A DNA stretch of 64,000 nt from Ceratodon purpureus (lineage: Eukaryota > Streptophyta > Bryopsida > Pseudoditrichales > Ditrichaceae), in assembly GCA_014871385.1 (NCBI GenBank), contig CM026426.1, positions 28,727,037-28,791,036 of the forward strand, given 5' to 3'. A program made the position numbers and the translations under genes. Numbering within the stretch: position 1 is the stretch's first letter; each line of letters begins with the position of its first letter. This document shows, piece after piece, positions 1-10,988 of this stretch. The notes under the pieces were generated by a model that ran no database searches, was not told where the DNA came from, and saw only the letters and a program-made list of their open reading frames with translations.

Positions 1-3000
1 ATGTGTCGATGGGTTGTAGATGTCACCATGGCAGTGTCACCATCCTTCTTCGGCAACGTCACATCAGTGTCAGGTATTTGCCTTGCCTTCAAAATTGAAT
101 CTACCACTGTATCCTGCATTTTCTTGTTATCAACAAAACCTTTCTCCTTTCGTAGATCCTTATACCAGTAATGGTCCACGACATCCTCTGTAAGAGCAGT
201 AATGCACCAATCAACTCTTCTACCTGTCATCCTACACCGTTCGGACTTCAGTATGGATTTCGCGAACCCATGATATCCTTCTATCGCTGCATTTGTATCT
301 TGACCGCAATAATGCAAGTTCCTGTAACCCACCACCCACATATGCGCCTTTTCCACCCATTGTTCTTTCATGTATGACCAGAACTCATTTTCTTGTGGGT
401 ATGTTTTCTCCAAATCCTCTATTTTCTTTCTAGCCCAGTCTTTCCCTTCTTCTCCTGGTGGTGAACTCCGATCATACATTATCTCCCCCAGTTCCTTCAT
501 AATTGCAGCTCGTCTCCCCAAATCACATATCTTGTAACAGCTGTTTTTTTGCCATGCCCTTCGAACATGCCAAAGACAAAGGAATATAGCTGTTCTGGGC
601 CACACCTCGCTGCAAGATTGTGTCAATAATATATAAGGATCTGCGACATTGTTGACTAAGGGGAATAAAATATATAATCAGTGACACTGTGACACTGGAT
701 TATAATTAGTGGAATGGGCAATATTAGTGACTATTCAATTACCAAAAATAAACAACGGTTAAATGATAGAATCGCACAGGAAAAGACTGAAATTCAGAGG
801 GTCCGGAACTCACTTTATAGCATTTATCTCTCCTTGGGCACAGTCGACAATGAAGGCCGCAGGTTTCCAATCAGGTTGTTCAGCGACCATTCTGGCGTTT
901 AAAGCTTTCATCCATGGGGTTAGGTCAACTTCTGCACAGTTGGATGTCAAAATGAATGCTACGGGGATGCCATTATGCCACTCGACGAAAACCATGAGTG
1001 TATAAAGAGGGAACTGCACCGCCCATGTAATTTGAAAAAGGTCAGTGTCACAGACTTACAGCAGATCTAACAAACTATGTCAGAAGCTGAAAGGAACATA
1101 AGAGTGTCACAATTGTAGGAACTACTGACCTTCTTTTCGTTAGTACCAAACGTTGCATCGACTGAAATCCCTCCATTGTGACCGTGCTGTAACATCATCT
1201 TCCGTTGCCACTCCGTTTGTATGCCAATAGTGAAAGGCATATTCGTACCTGTAAGTTCGCCAGGAACAGGAACTGGCTTCTCTTTATTGGATTCTGTGTA
1301 GTAGAATACTTTATCTGGATTTTTTTGAACCCACATTCGAACACTCTGTGCGTCGTTTTTGTGTAACATGTAGGTCTCTTGAGCCAATTTACCAGAGATA
1401 TTGCGAATGTCTTTAGTCGTGAGCAGTAGATCCCGTGTTATATCCCTCACGTCGGCCTGATATTGTTTCAGAAGCTCTAAATGCTTCTTCATTATTTGAT
1501 TGGAGGAGTCTTTCCGTCTTACACATTCCTCCACAAATGTCCGAATTTCAGGAGACAAGTGTGCGGAGAACGCGCTCCTATCCCCCGACTTCATCCCATT
1601 GTGCACAACGAGGCCGTCCCGATTCACATGTTTCCCCTGTATTATGCAAATTTCAGACACATGGGGCGCATGAAGGAGACTCTTCACAGTGAACTGTGCT
1701 AAGCATCCACGTTTTATCGACCCCCCCCACTTCTTCTTCGAGTCTCTCTTGCTTTTCGGACCCAGACGTGCCTTGAGTACCCCATTCTTATGAAATTCCG
1801 CTTCGGCCTCTTCCACCAACTTCGATATGTCACCCAACTGTCCCCCTAATACTGCTTCTCCTTTCCCCCCGTCTCCTGTCCCAAGTAAGTTCGTTTGTGA
1901 GCAGACATCGTCGCCGTGGGTACACAGCGCAGACAGGAGTGGGGTTAGACTGTCAGTGACACTGGAGCATTCCTGTGAAAGGAGAACGTCAGTACTTGGT
2001 AGAGCTCCCACAGAATCGCAACCTTCGGAAGCCGTGTCTAGCGCCGTCTCCTGTATCCGTGGTGTTGTCTGCTCCATCCCCCTGTGACACTGATGAATTG
2101 GAGAGCACGATCCCTTCTTTTTCCTCGGTGCTCGCTTCTTTGCAGGACCTGTAGTAGTAATCACGGGATCAATTACTGAACCTGGATCTGATGTCTGCGC
2201 ACTTATGAGCCCACCTCCGGATAAACCTTCGGACGCTTCCGATTGTACCGCCGTTTTTTTAGACCTCGGAGCCCTCTTCCTGACCACTTTGGGAGCCGCT
2301 ACTTCAACTGTGACACTGGACTTTACACCTGTGTCATTGTCTTTCTTTTTCCGAGGCCCTCGCTTCTTTATTGCTGGCGCTGGGCTTCTGTGCATCTCCT
2401 CCTGTGCAGGTAACTCATTCAGATCCGGAATCCCTGATGACAGAGGTGCCTGGACAGTGTCAGGAACCGAATGCTCAATCCCGGCATCTGGTACGGTTTT
2501 CTTACCTCGTCGCTTCTTTGGTAATGTAGGGGAACCAAACAAGTTCGACTCCACCGCATCCGAAGGAACCCCAGGAGTTTTGGACTTAAATCTTCGTGGT
2601 GGTTTTCTCCCGTCTGGGTCTTTCACTCTTTTTGCACGTGCTTTACGTGTGGGAGCGATGGAGTTTCCTTCTGGAGCGCAATCGGGAGTGCGCTTCTTCT
2701 TCCTCGGCTTGGGCAATAGCTCCTCCGAAATTGGCTTCACAATGTGCGAGAAATCCTTCGGCCCGTACTCGCATCTATATCTGCAGAGATACTAAACGTT
2801 CCATAAGAATCCCTAATGCCTTCCAAACATGGGAATTGAAAAAAACGGCACATCCAGTACACTGTGACAGTACATGATTGACTTACCGGGTGAAATCGAG
2901 AGCAGTCTTGTGTCCTTCTCGGCTTTGATTGGGACGTCGATTCTCCTTGCTAGTTCGAAACCTGCACTGCGCTCCCTCCCGGCCGCACTGCATACCCTCT

Positions 3001-3305
3001 ACGAAATCTTGGACACGACTTGTAGGCACATAACATTGTTGCACGATGTGGGACTTCTTGTGCTCTCCTCTAGGCGGTCGATATTGCAGCTCCCATCTCA
3101 AATCGCTTGGTCCGAATGTGCCTGGGGGAGGATTCTGAACACGTTCCTCAATGGCCTGGACTTGGAGCTTGTGAATGTCGTAAACACCAACGTCTATGTC
3201 GACGCCATCTTCTAAACCTAGGTCGACGGTGGGGGACTGCGTATTCTTCCAATCCTCGGTCTCCATGTTGACAGCGACGTTGGGTTCCTCAATATGCCAT
3301 AACAT
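1..3305 (-). CDS. MULE (Mutator-like) transposase, four exons, 3' end outside window
   Basis: Four exons read on the minus strand: 3305-2887, 2780-1130, 1013-814 and 609 to beyond base 1, all with GT/AG borders and matching phases (2, 0, 2) and no internal stop. The start ATG at 3305 follows an in-frame stop about 35 bases upstream. The protein begins with a Cys/His-rich stretch (C91, C107, C114, C143, H152) that may bind zinc. A long Lys/Arg/Pro-rich, probably nuclear and disordered region follows (about 155-450), then the MULE core. D681 lies in DATFGTN, D747 in FIVDCAQ, a C-L-W-H motif is near 768-771, and E867 in NAAIEGYHG completes a plausible DDE triad. Such enzymes cut and paste DNA at terminal inverted repeats. 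The intact frame suggests recent activity or domestication. I could not delimit the terminal repeats. Confidence 0.82.
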
Positions 3306-3720
3306 CCTCACTCCAACCCTAAACCATAGATCTAAATTCTAAACATGTAAAGCGTAGGAAAATAAACGTAGAGGAACACTGCAAGCCGTAGGTGACATTG
3401 AGCGTTTTCAATCAGTATACATTGGAACTCAAGAAGCACGCAAGAACAAACCGTAACACGAGCTACAAAGGTATGGCACCAGAATTGCATTGTTTAGATT
3501 CGCATTGGAAAAAACACAGAACAAACCTACCCGAACAAGCATAACACTGGGTAACCCTAATCGCATTCAGAACCCTAGTGGCCCGTGGGAGGTGAGAGAC
3601 GACTGACGTGGCGTGACGTCACTTTTTCTGGATCGCGGTCAGTAGAAAATTTTAGTGTCACGGGCACATTCAGTGTTTAGTGTCACGGGAGTTGTGGTTG
3701 TGTCACAGTGTAACGCAGAG
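1..3720. repeat. Recurrent TGTCAC/GTGACA motif through the MULE locus
   Basis: The hexamer TGTCAC or its complement, often as AGTGTCAC or GTGACACTG, recurs in exons, introns and the flank. Examples lie near 36, 70, 680, 1045, 1105, 1950, 2085, 2310, 2865, 3655, 3680 and 3700. It largely stops beyond 3720. It could be a transposase-binding motif or a compositional habit of the element. The count is by eye. Confidence 0.45.
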
Positions 3721-4005
3721 TTCGGATTTACGGGGGCGCGGAGTTACCCGGGAGGCGGGGCGCGGGGAAAACGGGGCCGTCCACGGTGGCGTGCCACGGT
3801 GGAAGCCGAGGCGCGCCGTCCCGCCTTATCCTTCCCTACGGAGCATTTAGCGTTCTCCTTGGATCACTGCCCTGCCTGCATTATAGAGCCCAGAATGAGT
3901 AAGGGCCACGACAACGCCCTTTTTAACCTTCCACTGCCCTGATTGGCCATTCCTTAGAAACGTCTGGATCGGCTCTACTTCCATTGGATAAAAGAAGAAG
4001 ACCTC

Positions 4006-4022
4006 GTCGGCGGACAGCCGAT
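4006..4022. repeat. 17-bp GC palindrome, copy 1
   Basis: GTCGGCGGACAGCCGAT: 6-bp arms GTCGGC and GCCGAT around a 5-base loop. First full member of the dispersed palindrome family. Confidence 0.75.
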
Positions 4023-4083
4023 AGGGTTGATGGGAAATGTCCCCGCCGACGGAGAAAAATGTATCCGCCGACAACAAAGACGA

Positions 4084-4100
4084 CTCGCCGGGCAGCCGAC
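4084..4100. repeat. 17-bp GC palindrome, degenerate copy
   Basis: CTCGCCGGGCAGCCGAC: the right arm is perfect and the left arm carries two changes from GTCGGC. Confidence 0.5.
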
Positions 4101-4777
4101 GCGGATCGTACAACTCGGAGTGTGCACAGAAATAGTATCCGCCGACGATGACGGACACGTCCGCCGACAGAAATTGCAGGGGACCTTAGTTGAGAAGCAG
4201 TATGATGTCCTCTAACCTGTCCAATCAGAGACTCCTCTCAAGCGTCTAATCAGAAACGATAAACGAAGACAACAGAAACGGCAACAGAAGGTGCTGGACA
4301 GTTAAGCACATGCGAGAATAATAACGGTCCTCTCAGGAAACGTGTGCGTCACGAGCACTCTCAGAGGGAATCGAAAGTGCAATGACAGAAATAGAATGAA
4401 GTATGCGCATTTGACGGGGGGTTAGTTATGAATTCTCAGGAGTACAAATTCGCGCCAGAATCGAATTCAATTTTGCGCGCCTTCAACAGATCAAGATCCC
4501 ATCATGGCGGCGAGATACCCCCGCCGTCGCAGAACAATGTTAGTTCATTATTACGAATTTGAACGTGGCGATTGGAGCAGCTGTCATATCACATGCCCAT
4601 GCCATCATGACTTGGTGATGGATTGAAAAATAGTCAAAACACGTCCCATCATCATCCTACGTGGCGTGATGGGACGGATGTTAGGGATGACCATCCATGC
4701 ATGGATGGTATGTACATAGCCATACGTCATGACCCATCGGGCGTGACGATTCAGTCTCGGGAGGTGTGGGTCTGCAG

Positions 4778-4789
4778 GGTATATACCCG
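4778..4789 (+). promoter_or_regulatory. Putative TATA box of the ParB-like gene
   Basis: GGGTATATACCC is a symmetric 12-mer with TATATA at 4780-4785. It lies about 190 bases before the first ATG (4974) of a spliced gene. The interval is pyrimidine-rich from 4795 to 4860, as expected of a plant transcription start and 5' leader. Start-site position is inferred. Confidence 0.5.
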
Positions 4790-4973
4790 CCACTCCCGAC
4801 ATTTCCTCCTCATTTCCAGCCTTCTCTTTTTCAGCTCTCTTTTGTCCTCTTCTCAGCGCTCCGTAGAGGTCGCGTCGGCTGCTAGGTTTTCTTGCGTCGG
4901 CTGGTAGGGTTGAGGGCGTCGGCACCTTCACTTGCGTGCGTCGGCTCCTGTTTGTGGATCATCCGCCGACGCC

Positions 4974-7900
4974 ATGGCAGCCTCCGAGAGTGGGTAAGTT
5001 GTCCAGTCGGCTGTCCGCCGACGCTCCCCTTCTTGAGTCCTTCATGTTTCCGTTTTCTCGCATGGGTTTGTCCCTCCCGTCGGCTGTCCGCCGACGCCAC
5101 CCCTTCTATTGTCCTTCATGTTTCCGTTTTCTCGCATGGGTTTGTCCCTCCCGTTGGCTGTCCGCCGACGCCACCCCTTCTTTTGTCCTTCATGTTTTGT
5201 GTTCTCTCGCAGGGGTTTGTTCCTCCCGTCGGCTGATTGCCGACGCCACCCCTTCTTGAGTCCTTCAATTTTCAATTTTCTCACATGGGTTTTCCCCCCG
5301 GTCGGCTGTCCGCCGATGTAGGGTTTCTGAGTTGGGTTTATTCCCCTCGTCGGCTGTCCGCCGATGGGGAGGGGCTGTCCATCCCCCTCGTCGGCTGTCC
5401 GCCGATGGAAGGGAGTGTCCATCCCCTCGTTGGCTGTCCGCCGATGGGGAGGGAGTGTCCATCCCCCCCGTTGGCTGTCCGCCGATGGAGTGAGAATTTG
5501 ATGGTCTAATCTTGTGATTCTGATTTTGCAGGGCGATGGTCGACCCCACCGCAAAACCAAATGGGTTACGGTGGCTCTGTGACAAGGTTGTTGATCTTGA
5601 AGGAAGAATACAAGCACGGGGCTTGAAACCAAGGGTGACATTCCTCGCTGATTCGAAGATAACGGAGTGGGGCATCACCTGGCGTGACACTCCCACGTCA
5701 CTGGGCTTCGTGACCAAAACAGGTCAGAAGCAAATGGCGGGTGGACCAAATTCGAGATTATTGGAGCCAGGGAATGCAAGGATAAGGACAACGTGTGCTT
5801 GGTGTTTGCATTGGTTCCTGTTGCGGAGGGCACTCCAGTGGACTGCTTTGCGGTTGTAATTCCGGCTAAGAAGTGCATGGACAGCTTGTGCTCCAAGGAA
5901 GTATAGGAAGCGGCTCCTTGGGGCAGGGGCGAGAACACAGAAATGAAAAGTGACGACATACTCGACGTGATTGATACGCTCGGGGACAAAGTGATGGAAG
6001 AGAAGACGAAGAGCTTGGTTAAGCCTTCACCAAAGAAAAGATACGGCCGCAAGTCCGCTGTAGAAGCAGGCACTGGTACAGTCACTCCCGAGACCGGAGA
6101 GACACAGGCGACAGGGGAGTCATCGAGAAAGAAGAAGGTAAAGGCAGCGGCTGCTGAGGGCAAGGGTGGGAGACAGAAGAGAGGTGGGAAGAAGGAAGAG
6201 AAAAAGCAGACCGTCGCGGAAGCTCTCATGCTCGCAAACAATCTCACTTCCAAAACAAAAGACACCGACGTCCTTGCTATGTACCAGACGTTGGAGGAGG
6301 GACTTGGGCACTGCTTCCCCAATGGGCAACGTGCCCTTCCTTGTCTGATTCCATATAACAGGATACACATAGCTCCCGACGAATTTAAGTACAGAGCGAT
6401 ATTCAGGAAGAGGCAGGATCAGATAAGTCTTTTCTACAAAGGACTAGGAGCGATCCGGAAGAAGCCCGAGCTGTACTGCCTTCCTATGAGTGGTGACCCC
6501 AGAGTAAAGGATCCAGTGATGGGCGAGATTAAGCTTAAAGGCTTGGAAGGACTTCTTCGACCTTGGATAGCCCTTAATTTCAAGTATTCACTTACACTGG
6601 ATGACGGCCAAACTAAGCTGGTACCTTGGTATGAAGATGAGGGCATCCACTGGTACATAATTGGGGGCCAGCACACGTTTGAGGCTTGTCGAGAACTGGG
6701 AGAGAAGGAACCACTGGACTCTCCTATGCGGCAGTATTACCTTAACCACGACATCATTCCTGTATATGCTGATAACAAGGATACCCTCATTAAGGTCTCT
6801 AACGCATTAAACATCGAGGTGAAGGATAAAGTCGCCGAAGTAAGTTTCAGGTCCCAGCTGGCGAAGATGCGCGCCAAATGGATCGAGCGGGGGAGGATCG
6901 ACAAGAAAGATGACTACAGCGCATGGAAGGTAATTCACATCTTCCTCTTTTCCTGTTGTTTCCATGTAGTTGAAAGTCGTCGGCGGCCCGCCGACACTCA
7001 GGTGGTTTTCCGTATTGTAATTGTGGGAGATATTTATCGATTTCATTTTCTTCTTCCTTGCAGGAGTTCTGCAAAGAGTACCTCAGTCCGATTCTCGGAA
7101 AGTCCCCTACGTCCCAAACCTTCAAGGTGCCCTTAGTCTTCGTGTCTGACGGAACATACAACATGTGGCAACTGGTCTTCAACGCCTGGGAGGAGGGGAG
7201 GATCATCGGGGAGGACGGTTTAAAACCAGGATTTCCCCTAAAGCCAGCCCGCCGGGACATAACAGTCAACGACATGCAGTACGTGATCGGTCTTCGGGAC
7301 CACGAATGCAAGAGGCTGGCCAAGGAAATTCTGGACCTTAAAGTGTACGTCAAGGTCATTGGGAAAGAGGTGGTTCAACGGGACGGAATATCCTTGGAGA
7401 ATTGGTGTTTTCATGTGAAGTACAAGTATGTTGTCCGAAACGAGCTTATGTGCATTTACAGGGGCTTCGCACTTAGGAAGCCAGGGACTGGGAAGCATAT
7501 TGAGTGGAGCATGGATGACTGGAATTCCCTTCAAGTCGAGAAGGGGTTCAATGATACGATGATTAGTAATATTCAGGCTGACTTGGAAGATAGTGCTGAG
7601 GGGAAGGAGTGGCTTAAGGGACGGAATCATTTGCTCACGCCGTCGCACGGGCCAACACCAGAATTCTTCAAAGACATTGTGCAGAAGTACTGGAAGTCGG
7701 ATGTGGACCAGTCTTCGCAGTCGTCTGTACAGTTCGATGCCCGGATTGCACAGGACCTAGGTAAAGTGTGCACAGCTCTTGACGTTCGCGGAGCGTTCTC
7801 CTTCAACAAGGCGCAATATGAGATGTTCGTAGTCTTTGGCTACGATCCAGCGGGAAAGGAGATGCCGAACATGCGACAACAACACGTTATAACTGTCGCT

Positions 7901-9072
7901 GAGAGGATTCACCGTGAGGTGGAGGAGGAGGTCATTCAGGTGGATGGGGAGGTAGATACAATTAAGGTGAATAAGCTTGTCACCCCATCCTTGTGGCTAC
8001 TCGATGCTGAGTGTAATTACACTCTTCAAGGCTTGTCAAGGCTGACGAGTAATTCGTGGACGGTTCATACTATGCAGTACTTCCCTGATAGTTCCGCCGG
8101 GTTTCAAAGGAGTTCTCTCATTGACTCTAGACCCAAGGTTCATGTGTCCGTTATGTATCCAAGAACAACGCCCGGGGATGCATGGAATACCTTCTCGGAC
8201 TTCACTGGTTTGAAACGTCCGCTTCCTCCCTATGTGGACAAAGGAGAAGATCATCTTGGGGAGGATTGGTCAAATGGACACTGCCACGCTAGTTTCTCTT
8301 TCCTCCAATCTCTTCTGGAGAAAGCGATGCAGATTGAGGACGTTCGGGTGATCAATTGCTGGGGAGGGGGGAACGTCACGGCCCTCGCTCTGGTAAGTTA
8401 CTGCAGTCTCTTCTGGTGCCTTCGCTTTTTGCTCACCGATCGTCGGCGGGCAGCCGAAGCTCATCGCATACTTCGTGTTTCTCGGGTACAATATTTCCTG
8501 AACCGTTTTGTCTTGTTCTTCTGCAGAAAAACCATTTGACTGTAATTGAGATCGTGCGTACCGAGGAAGAGAGATACGAAGCGCACTGTCGGGTTCGGAA
8601 TATGACGTTCATTCCGGGCGTTTATAACGTGCCCGTCGAAGATCCAGTTCGGACCACGCAGTCTGGGGCCGGGCCGTCTGTCCCCGCCTCTGCTAGAGGC
8701 AGGACTGGCACTCTCACGGCTGCCGACTTAGGTGTGAATGCGGAGGAGGCCCATTTGGTCGGGAAGGGTGGATGTATGGGTTCGGAGAAGACTGCGGGGG
8801 TTCCCTCACAGAATTTTCAGGACTCCGACGACGATGTCGACGAGGACCCACCAGATGTACCCGATCCAGAGGTTGAAGATGAAGCTTACCTTCCAACTGG
8901 AGATGCTGAGGAACAGCCAAGAAACGAGGACAACCAAGCTGAGGCTCGCATTCCAACTGGAGATGCAGTGGTAGCCGAGAAATACACGGAGTACTTAGAC
9001 TATGAACCTGAACCCGACGTGGTACCACTGGAAGAATCGAATCCTCGTTACGTGAACCCACCGCTGTCGTAA
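4974..9072 (+). CDS. ParB-like domain protein with degenerate DNA-methyltransferase-like C-terminus
   Basis: Exons 4974-4993, 5532-6929, 7064-8392 and 8527 onward have clean borders (GTAAGT, GTAATT, GTAAGT donors; CAG acceptors) and matching phases. A Lys-rich stretch (about 6000-6220) precedes a ParB/Srx-like domain: IPYNRIHI (about 6347), then WYIIGGQHTFEACREL (about 6650-6700), the counterpart of the ParB GERR/GEHR box, then IIPVYADN. Near the C-terminus, LLEKAMQ, INCWGGGN and TALAL, spliced to a stretch ending IEIV and TEEERY, match the order and spacing of the tail of beta-class N4/N6 DNA methyltransferases. There, however, the DPF-G-SG box is expected, so catalysis is doubtful. ParB-methylase fusions are known in phages and bacteria; here the gene has introns. 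Lesions: a frameshift near 5720-5740, TAG at 5904 and TAA at 9070. It may be a young pseudogene. ParB-like fold: fairly sure; methylase: inference. Confidence 0.6.
5006..5486. repeat. Tandem array of nine GC palindromes filling intron 1
   Basis: Nine copies of GTCGGCTGTCCGCCGAC or near variants start at 5006, 5079, 5153, 5228, 5301, 5349, 5390, 5429 and 5470. The first five are spaced 73-75 bp apart, with a shared spacer containing TCCTTCATGTTTCCG and CATGGGTTTG. The later ones are spaced 39-48 bp apart, with a different spacer (GGGAGGGAGTGTCCATCCCC-like). The array occupies most of the 538-bp intron 4994-5531. The palindrome is conserved better than the spacers. Confidence 0.9.
6979..6995. 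repeat. 17-bp GC palindrome in intron 6930-7063
   Basis: GTCGGCGGCCCGCCGAC, perfect 6-bp arms, near the middle of a 134-bp intron of the ParB-like gene. Confidence 0.85.
8442..8458. repeat. 17-bp GC palindrome in intron 8393-8526
   Basis: GTCGGCGGGCAGCCGAA, one mismatch in the right arm, inside the second 134-bp intron of the ParB-like gene. Confidence 0.8.
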
Positions 9073-9721
9073 GTTATAGGGGAGCAAGGAACTGACTCCC
9101 TCAGCTTCGGTATTATTTCTCCTACATTTCAAGAGCAGGAGACTCCTCTCGCCGAGCCAGAACGTGATTTAGACCAGGCGGGGCCTCAAAAGAAGATGCA
9201 GGTTCCTCTAGCATCGAGGCCTGACGATGAAGTGGTTCTCCGTGTCCAGAAGCCAACCCAGGAGCCTGCAGTGAACATTGAAGGGCCTCTTCCTCCTGCT
9301 GCCGTCGGCGGGCAGCCGACGGCAGACGAGCAAACCTCATCTAACCCCTCTGCCAAGTCCAAGTTGACAGGGAAGTCAATCGCATTCGTCACTCAGGGTG
9401 TGAAGGGCGCAACTTGAATGATTGGCCCAGATGAGAACCCTCTGGGCAAGACACGAGCATTGAAGAGAAGTAAGACCGATGGTACTGCTCAGGATTCCTC
9501 TCTTGTGGGTAACTTATCGCGTGATTCCTCAGGGGTTCAGGAAGGAGAGGAGTCCTCTGGGAAGGGCAAACGGAAGGCTGCTTCGAAGAAGACTTCCTCC
9601 AAGAAGGGCACATCTGGGGAACAGCTCATGAGTCCCAAGAATGTGGACGCTCAAGAGGACGTTCTGTCACCTCCGCGGGCATCCAAACGGGAGCCTAGGT
9701 TGAAGAAGCACAAAGGTGGAG
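9073..9721 (+). pseudogene. Downstream continuation of the ParB-like gene frame
   Basis: The reading frame of the last ParB-like exon continues after TAA 9070 to a GTCAGT donor at 9722, broken only by TGA at 9415-9417. The product is acidic, then Ser/Lys-rich and low in complexity, with a very basic end (KREPRLKKHKGG) that could be a nuclear signal. The donor is phase 1, and an acceptor at 9961 restores the same frame into the first phosphatase-like domain. One long transcript is therefore possible. A 36-base removal at 9069 would bypass the TAA but is too short for a normal plant intron. Confidence 0.45.
9304..9320. repeat. 17-bp GC palindrome inside coding sequence
   Basis: GTCGGCGGGCAGCCGAC with perfect arms. 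Here it sits in an open frame and encodes V-G-G-Q-P-T, so the repeat was tolerated as an in-frame peptide insert. Confidence 0.85.
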
Positions 9722-9830
9722 GTCAGTGAATCAGGCGGTGGCCCAGTCCATCTTTTAAATGCCTGCATTGATAATTTAGTGTAGTGATCGGGCGCTAGGA
9801 TTGTGTTAGATGTTTGTACTGCCAAATATG

Positions 9831-9836
9831 AATAAA
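9831..9836 (+). promoter_or_regulatory. Candidate polyadenylation signal AATAAA
   Basis: AATAAA in the putative intron 9722-9961, after an AT-rich stretch. It could end a short transcript of the ParB-like gene before the phosphatase-like exon, as an alternative to splicing onward. Confidence 0.35.
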
Positions 9837-9893
9837 TTTTTGGTAAATGCCAAGTTGTACGCTCTCCCTTTTTCCAAATAATGTTGCTTGCAA

Positions 9894-9910
9894 GTCGGCT
9901 GTCCGCCGAC
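9894..9910. repeat. 17-bp GC palindrome in intron 9722-9961
   Basis: GTCGGCTGTCCGCCGAC, the consensus form, 50 bases before the acceptor at 9961. Confidence 0.85.
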
Positions 9911-9961
9911 CGTCATCCTAACCGTCACGTTTGTCCTCTGCTTTGTTTTCTGTCACTCCAG

Positions 9962-10731
9962 AGTCCGCGGACAAGGAAGTCCATGGAAAACTTCGCGAAG
10001 ACAGACCCAATGCAGTTATAAAGCAGGGACCTCCACCTCTGAATCCACTTCACATAGCCCCGGAATAGGCTGGTACTCAGGTACACGATCCAGTGCTGAA
10101 GTACTTTCTGGTTCTGGATATTAACGGCCTGCTATTAGTCCAGACGAAGCAAGGCACAAGGTGGAATACTAAACTTAGACCGGGTTTAGAGAAGTTCCTA
10201 GAGTTCTGCCTGGACAATTTTGAGGTGGTCTTCTGGAGCTGCGTTCAGGAAAAGAGGTTCGAGATTCTATGGACAGTGTTGCAGCAGCGCTGTCCTCGTC
10301 TAGATGCCAAAGTGCGCTACAAGTTCGACCAGAGTTTCTGCGAGACTTGCGTTCATAAGGCTGGTAGGGAGTTTTATTTGAAGAGACTCCAGACCCTCTT
10401 TGACCTCGATGACGGGCTGAAGGGGACGGGGGCGTCTTCAATTAACACTCTCTTGGTTGATGATTCCCCTTATTAGAATGTCGCAAACACTCCTTGGAAC
10501 GCTGTGCACCCTACACCATATACCTTCGAGTTGAAGGAGTCAGAAAATAAGAGGAATTATCTGGTTGGAGAATTGATTCCTTGGCTTACCAGTTTGAAAG
10601 AATCTACACTCCCCGTGCCCATGTACTGCCAGAAGCACTCCAAATTCGGTCAGCGTCGTCTCTTTCCGGGGGATGAAGCTTATAATCTCTTCTCTCCACA
10701 CATTGATTGCCCTAAACGAAAGAGAACATAG
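9962..10731 (+). pseudogene. FCP1/NIF-type HAD phosphatase-like domain, copy 1
   Basis: The exon opens after a CAG acceptor in the phase left by the previous exon. The HAD core reads YFLVLDINGLL (about 10100), RPGLEKFLEF (about 10180), VVFWSC and NTLLVDDSPY (about 10445-10473), then NTPWNAVHP. That is the order seen in plant FCP1-homology proteins. These act on phosphoserine, for example of RNA polymerase II tails, or are uncharacterised. The first catalytic Asp is present but DxDx(T/V) reads D-I-N, so the second Asp is Asn. In-frame TAG codons at 10066 and 10474 split it. The end at 10731 (TAG) follows KRKRT. Broken copy, or an unusual gene with extra introns. Confidence 0.65.
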
Positions 10732-10771
10732 TAGATGTAGAAGCTGTTTTAGAGAACATGCACATGATTCA

Positions 10772-10788
10772 GTCGGCTGCCCGCCGAT
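10772..10788. repeat. 17-bp GC palindrome after phosphatase-like copy 1
   Basis: GTCGGCTGCCCGCCGAT in the non-coding interval between the first and second phosphatase-like domains. Confidence 0.8.
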
Positions 10789-10819
10789 GGGATCTTCATG
10801 TATTTAGACTTTTACAGTA

Positions 10820-10825
10820 AATAAA
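10820..10825 (+). promoter_or_regulatory. Candidate polyadenylation signal AATAAA
   Basis: AATAAA 90 bases after the stop of phosphatase-like copy 1, in AT-rich sequence. It supports a transcript end between copies 1 and 2. Confidence 0.35.
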
Positions 10826-10988
10826 GTTTTCCTCCTTTTAAATATATGAGAACGGAACTCAGTGTCGAGACTGTGTATTCTGTCGTGGGTGTCTTATTGT
10901 ATCTCCTATTGTACACTAGAGCAAGTATGAATTGTGAGCACGCGATTGATCACCCATGTTTTCTTGGAATTTGTCCTTCATTGTTCAG

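Larger units (their letters stand above)
3306..4777. other. Divergent intergenic region between MULE and ParB-like genes
   Basis: No convincing gene. The left part is the upstream region of the minus-strand transposase. From about 3990 to 4170 it contains scattered GTCGGC/GCCGAC half-sites (4045, 4060, 4140, 4160) and two full palindromes. Short ORFs here (3655-3942, 3847-4158) lack family features and I do not call them. The right part leads into the TATA-like promoter. Confidence 0.5.

Noticed and set aside
2205..2795. Long plus-strand ORF of 196 codons opposite the MULE gene
   Set aside because: It is the antisense shadow of a Lys/Pro/Ser-rich exon, and splice phases and motifs support only the minus strand.
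5006..5486. CRISPR array
   Set aside because: Regular palindromic repeats invite the idea, but the spacers are similar to one another, the region is a spliced intron of a eukaryotic gene, and no cas genes exist.
5042..5717. Overlapping long ORFs on both strands across the palindrome array
   Set aside because: They arise from tandem repeats whose length is a multiple of three or that lack stops. The region is an intron by its GTAAGT/CAG borders.
9069..9104. A 36-base intron removing the TAA at 9070
   Set aside because: The frame would be restored, but the length is below what plant splicing normally tolerates.
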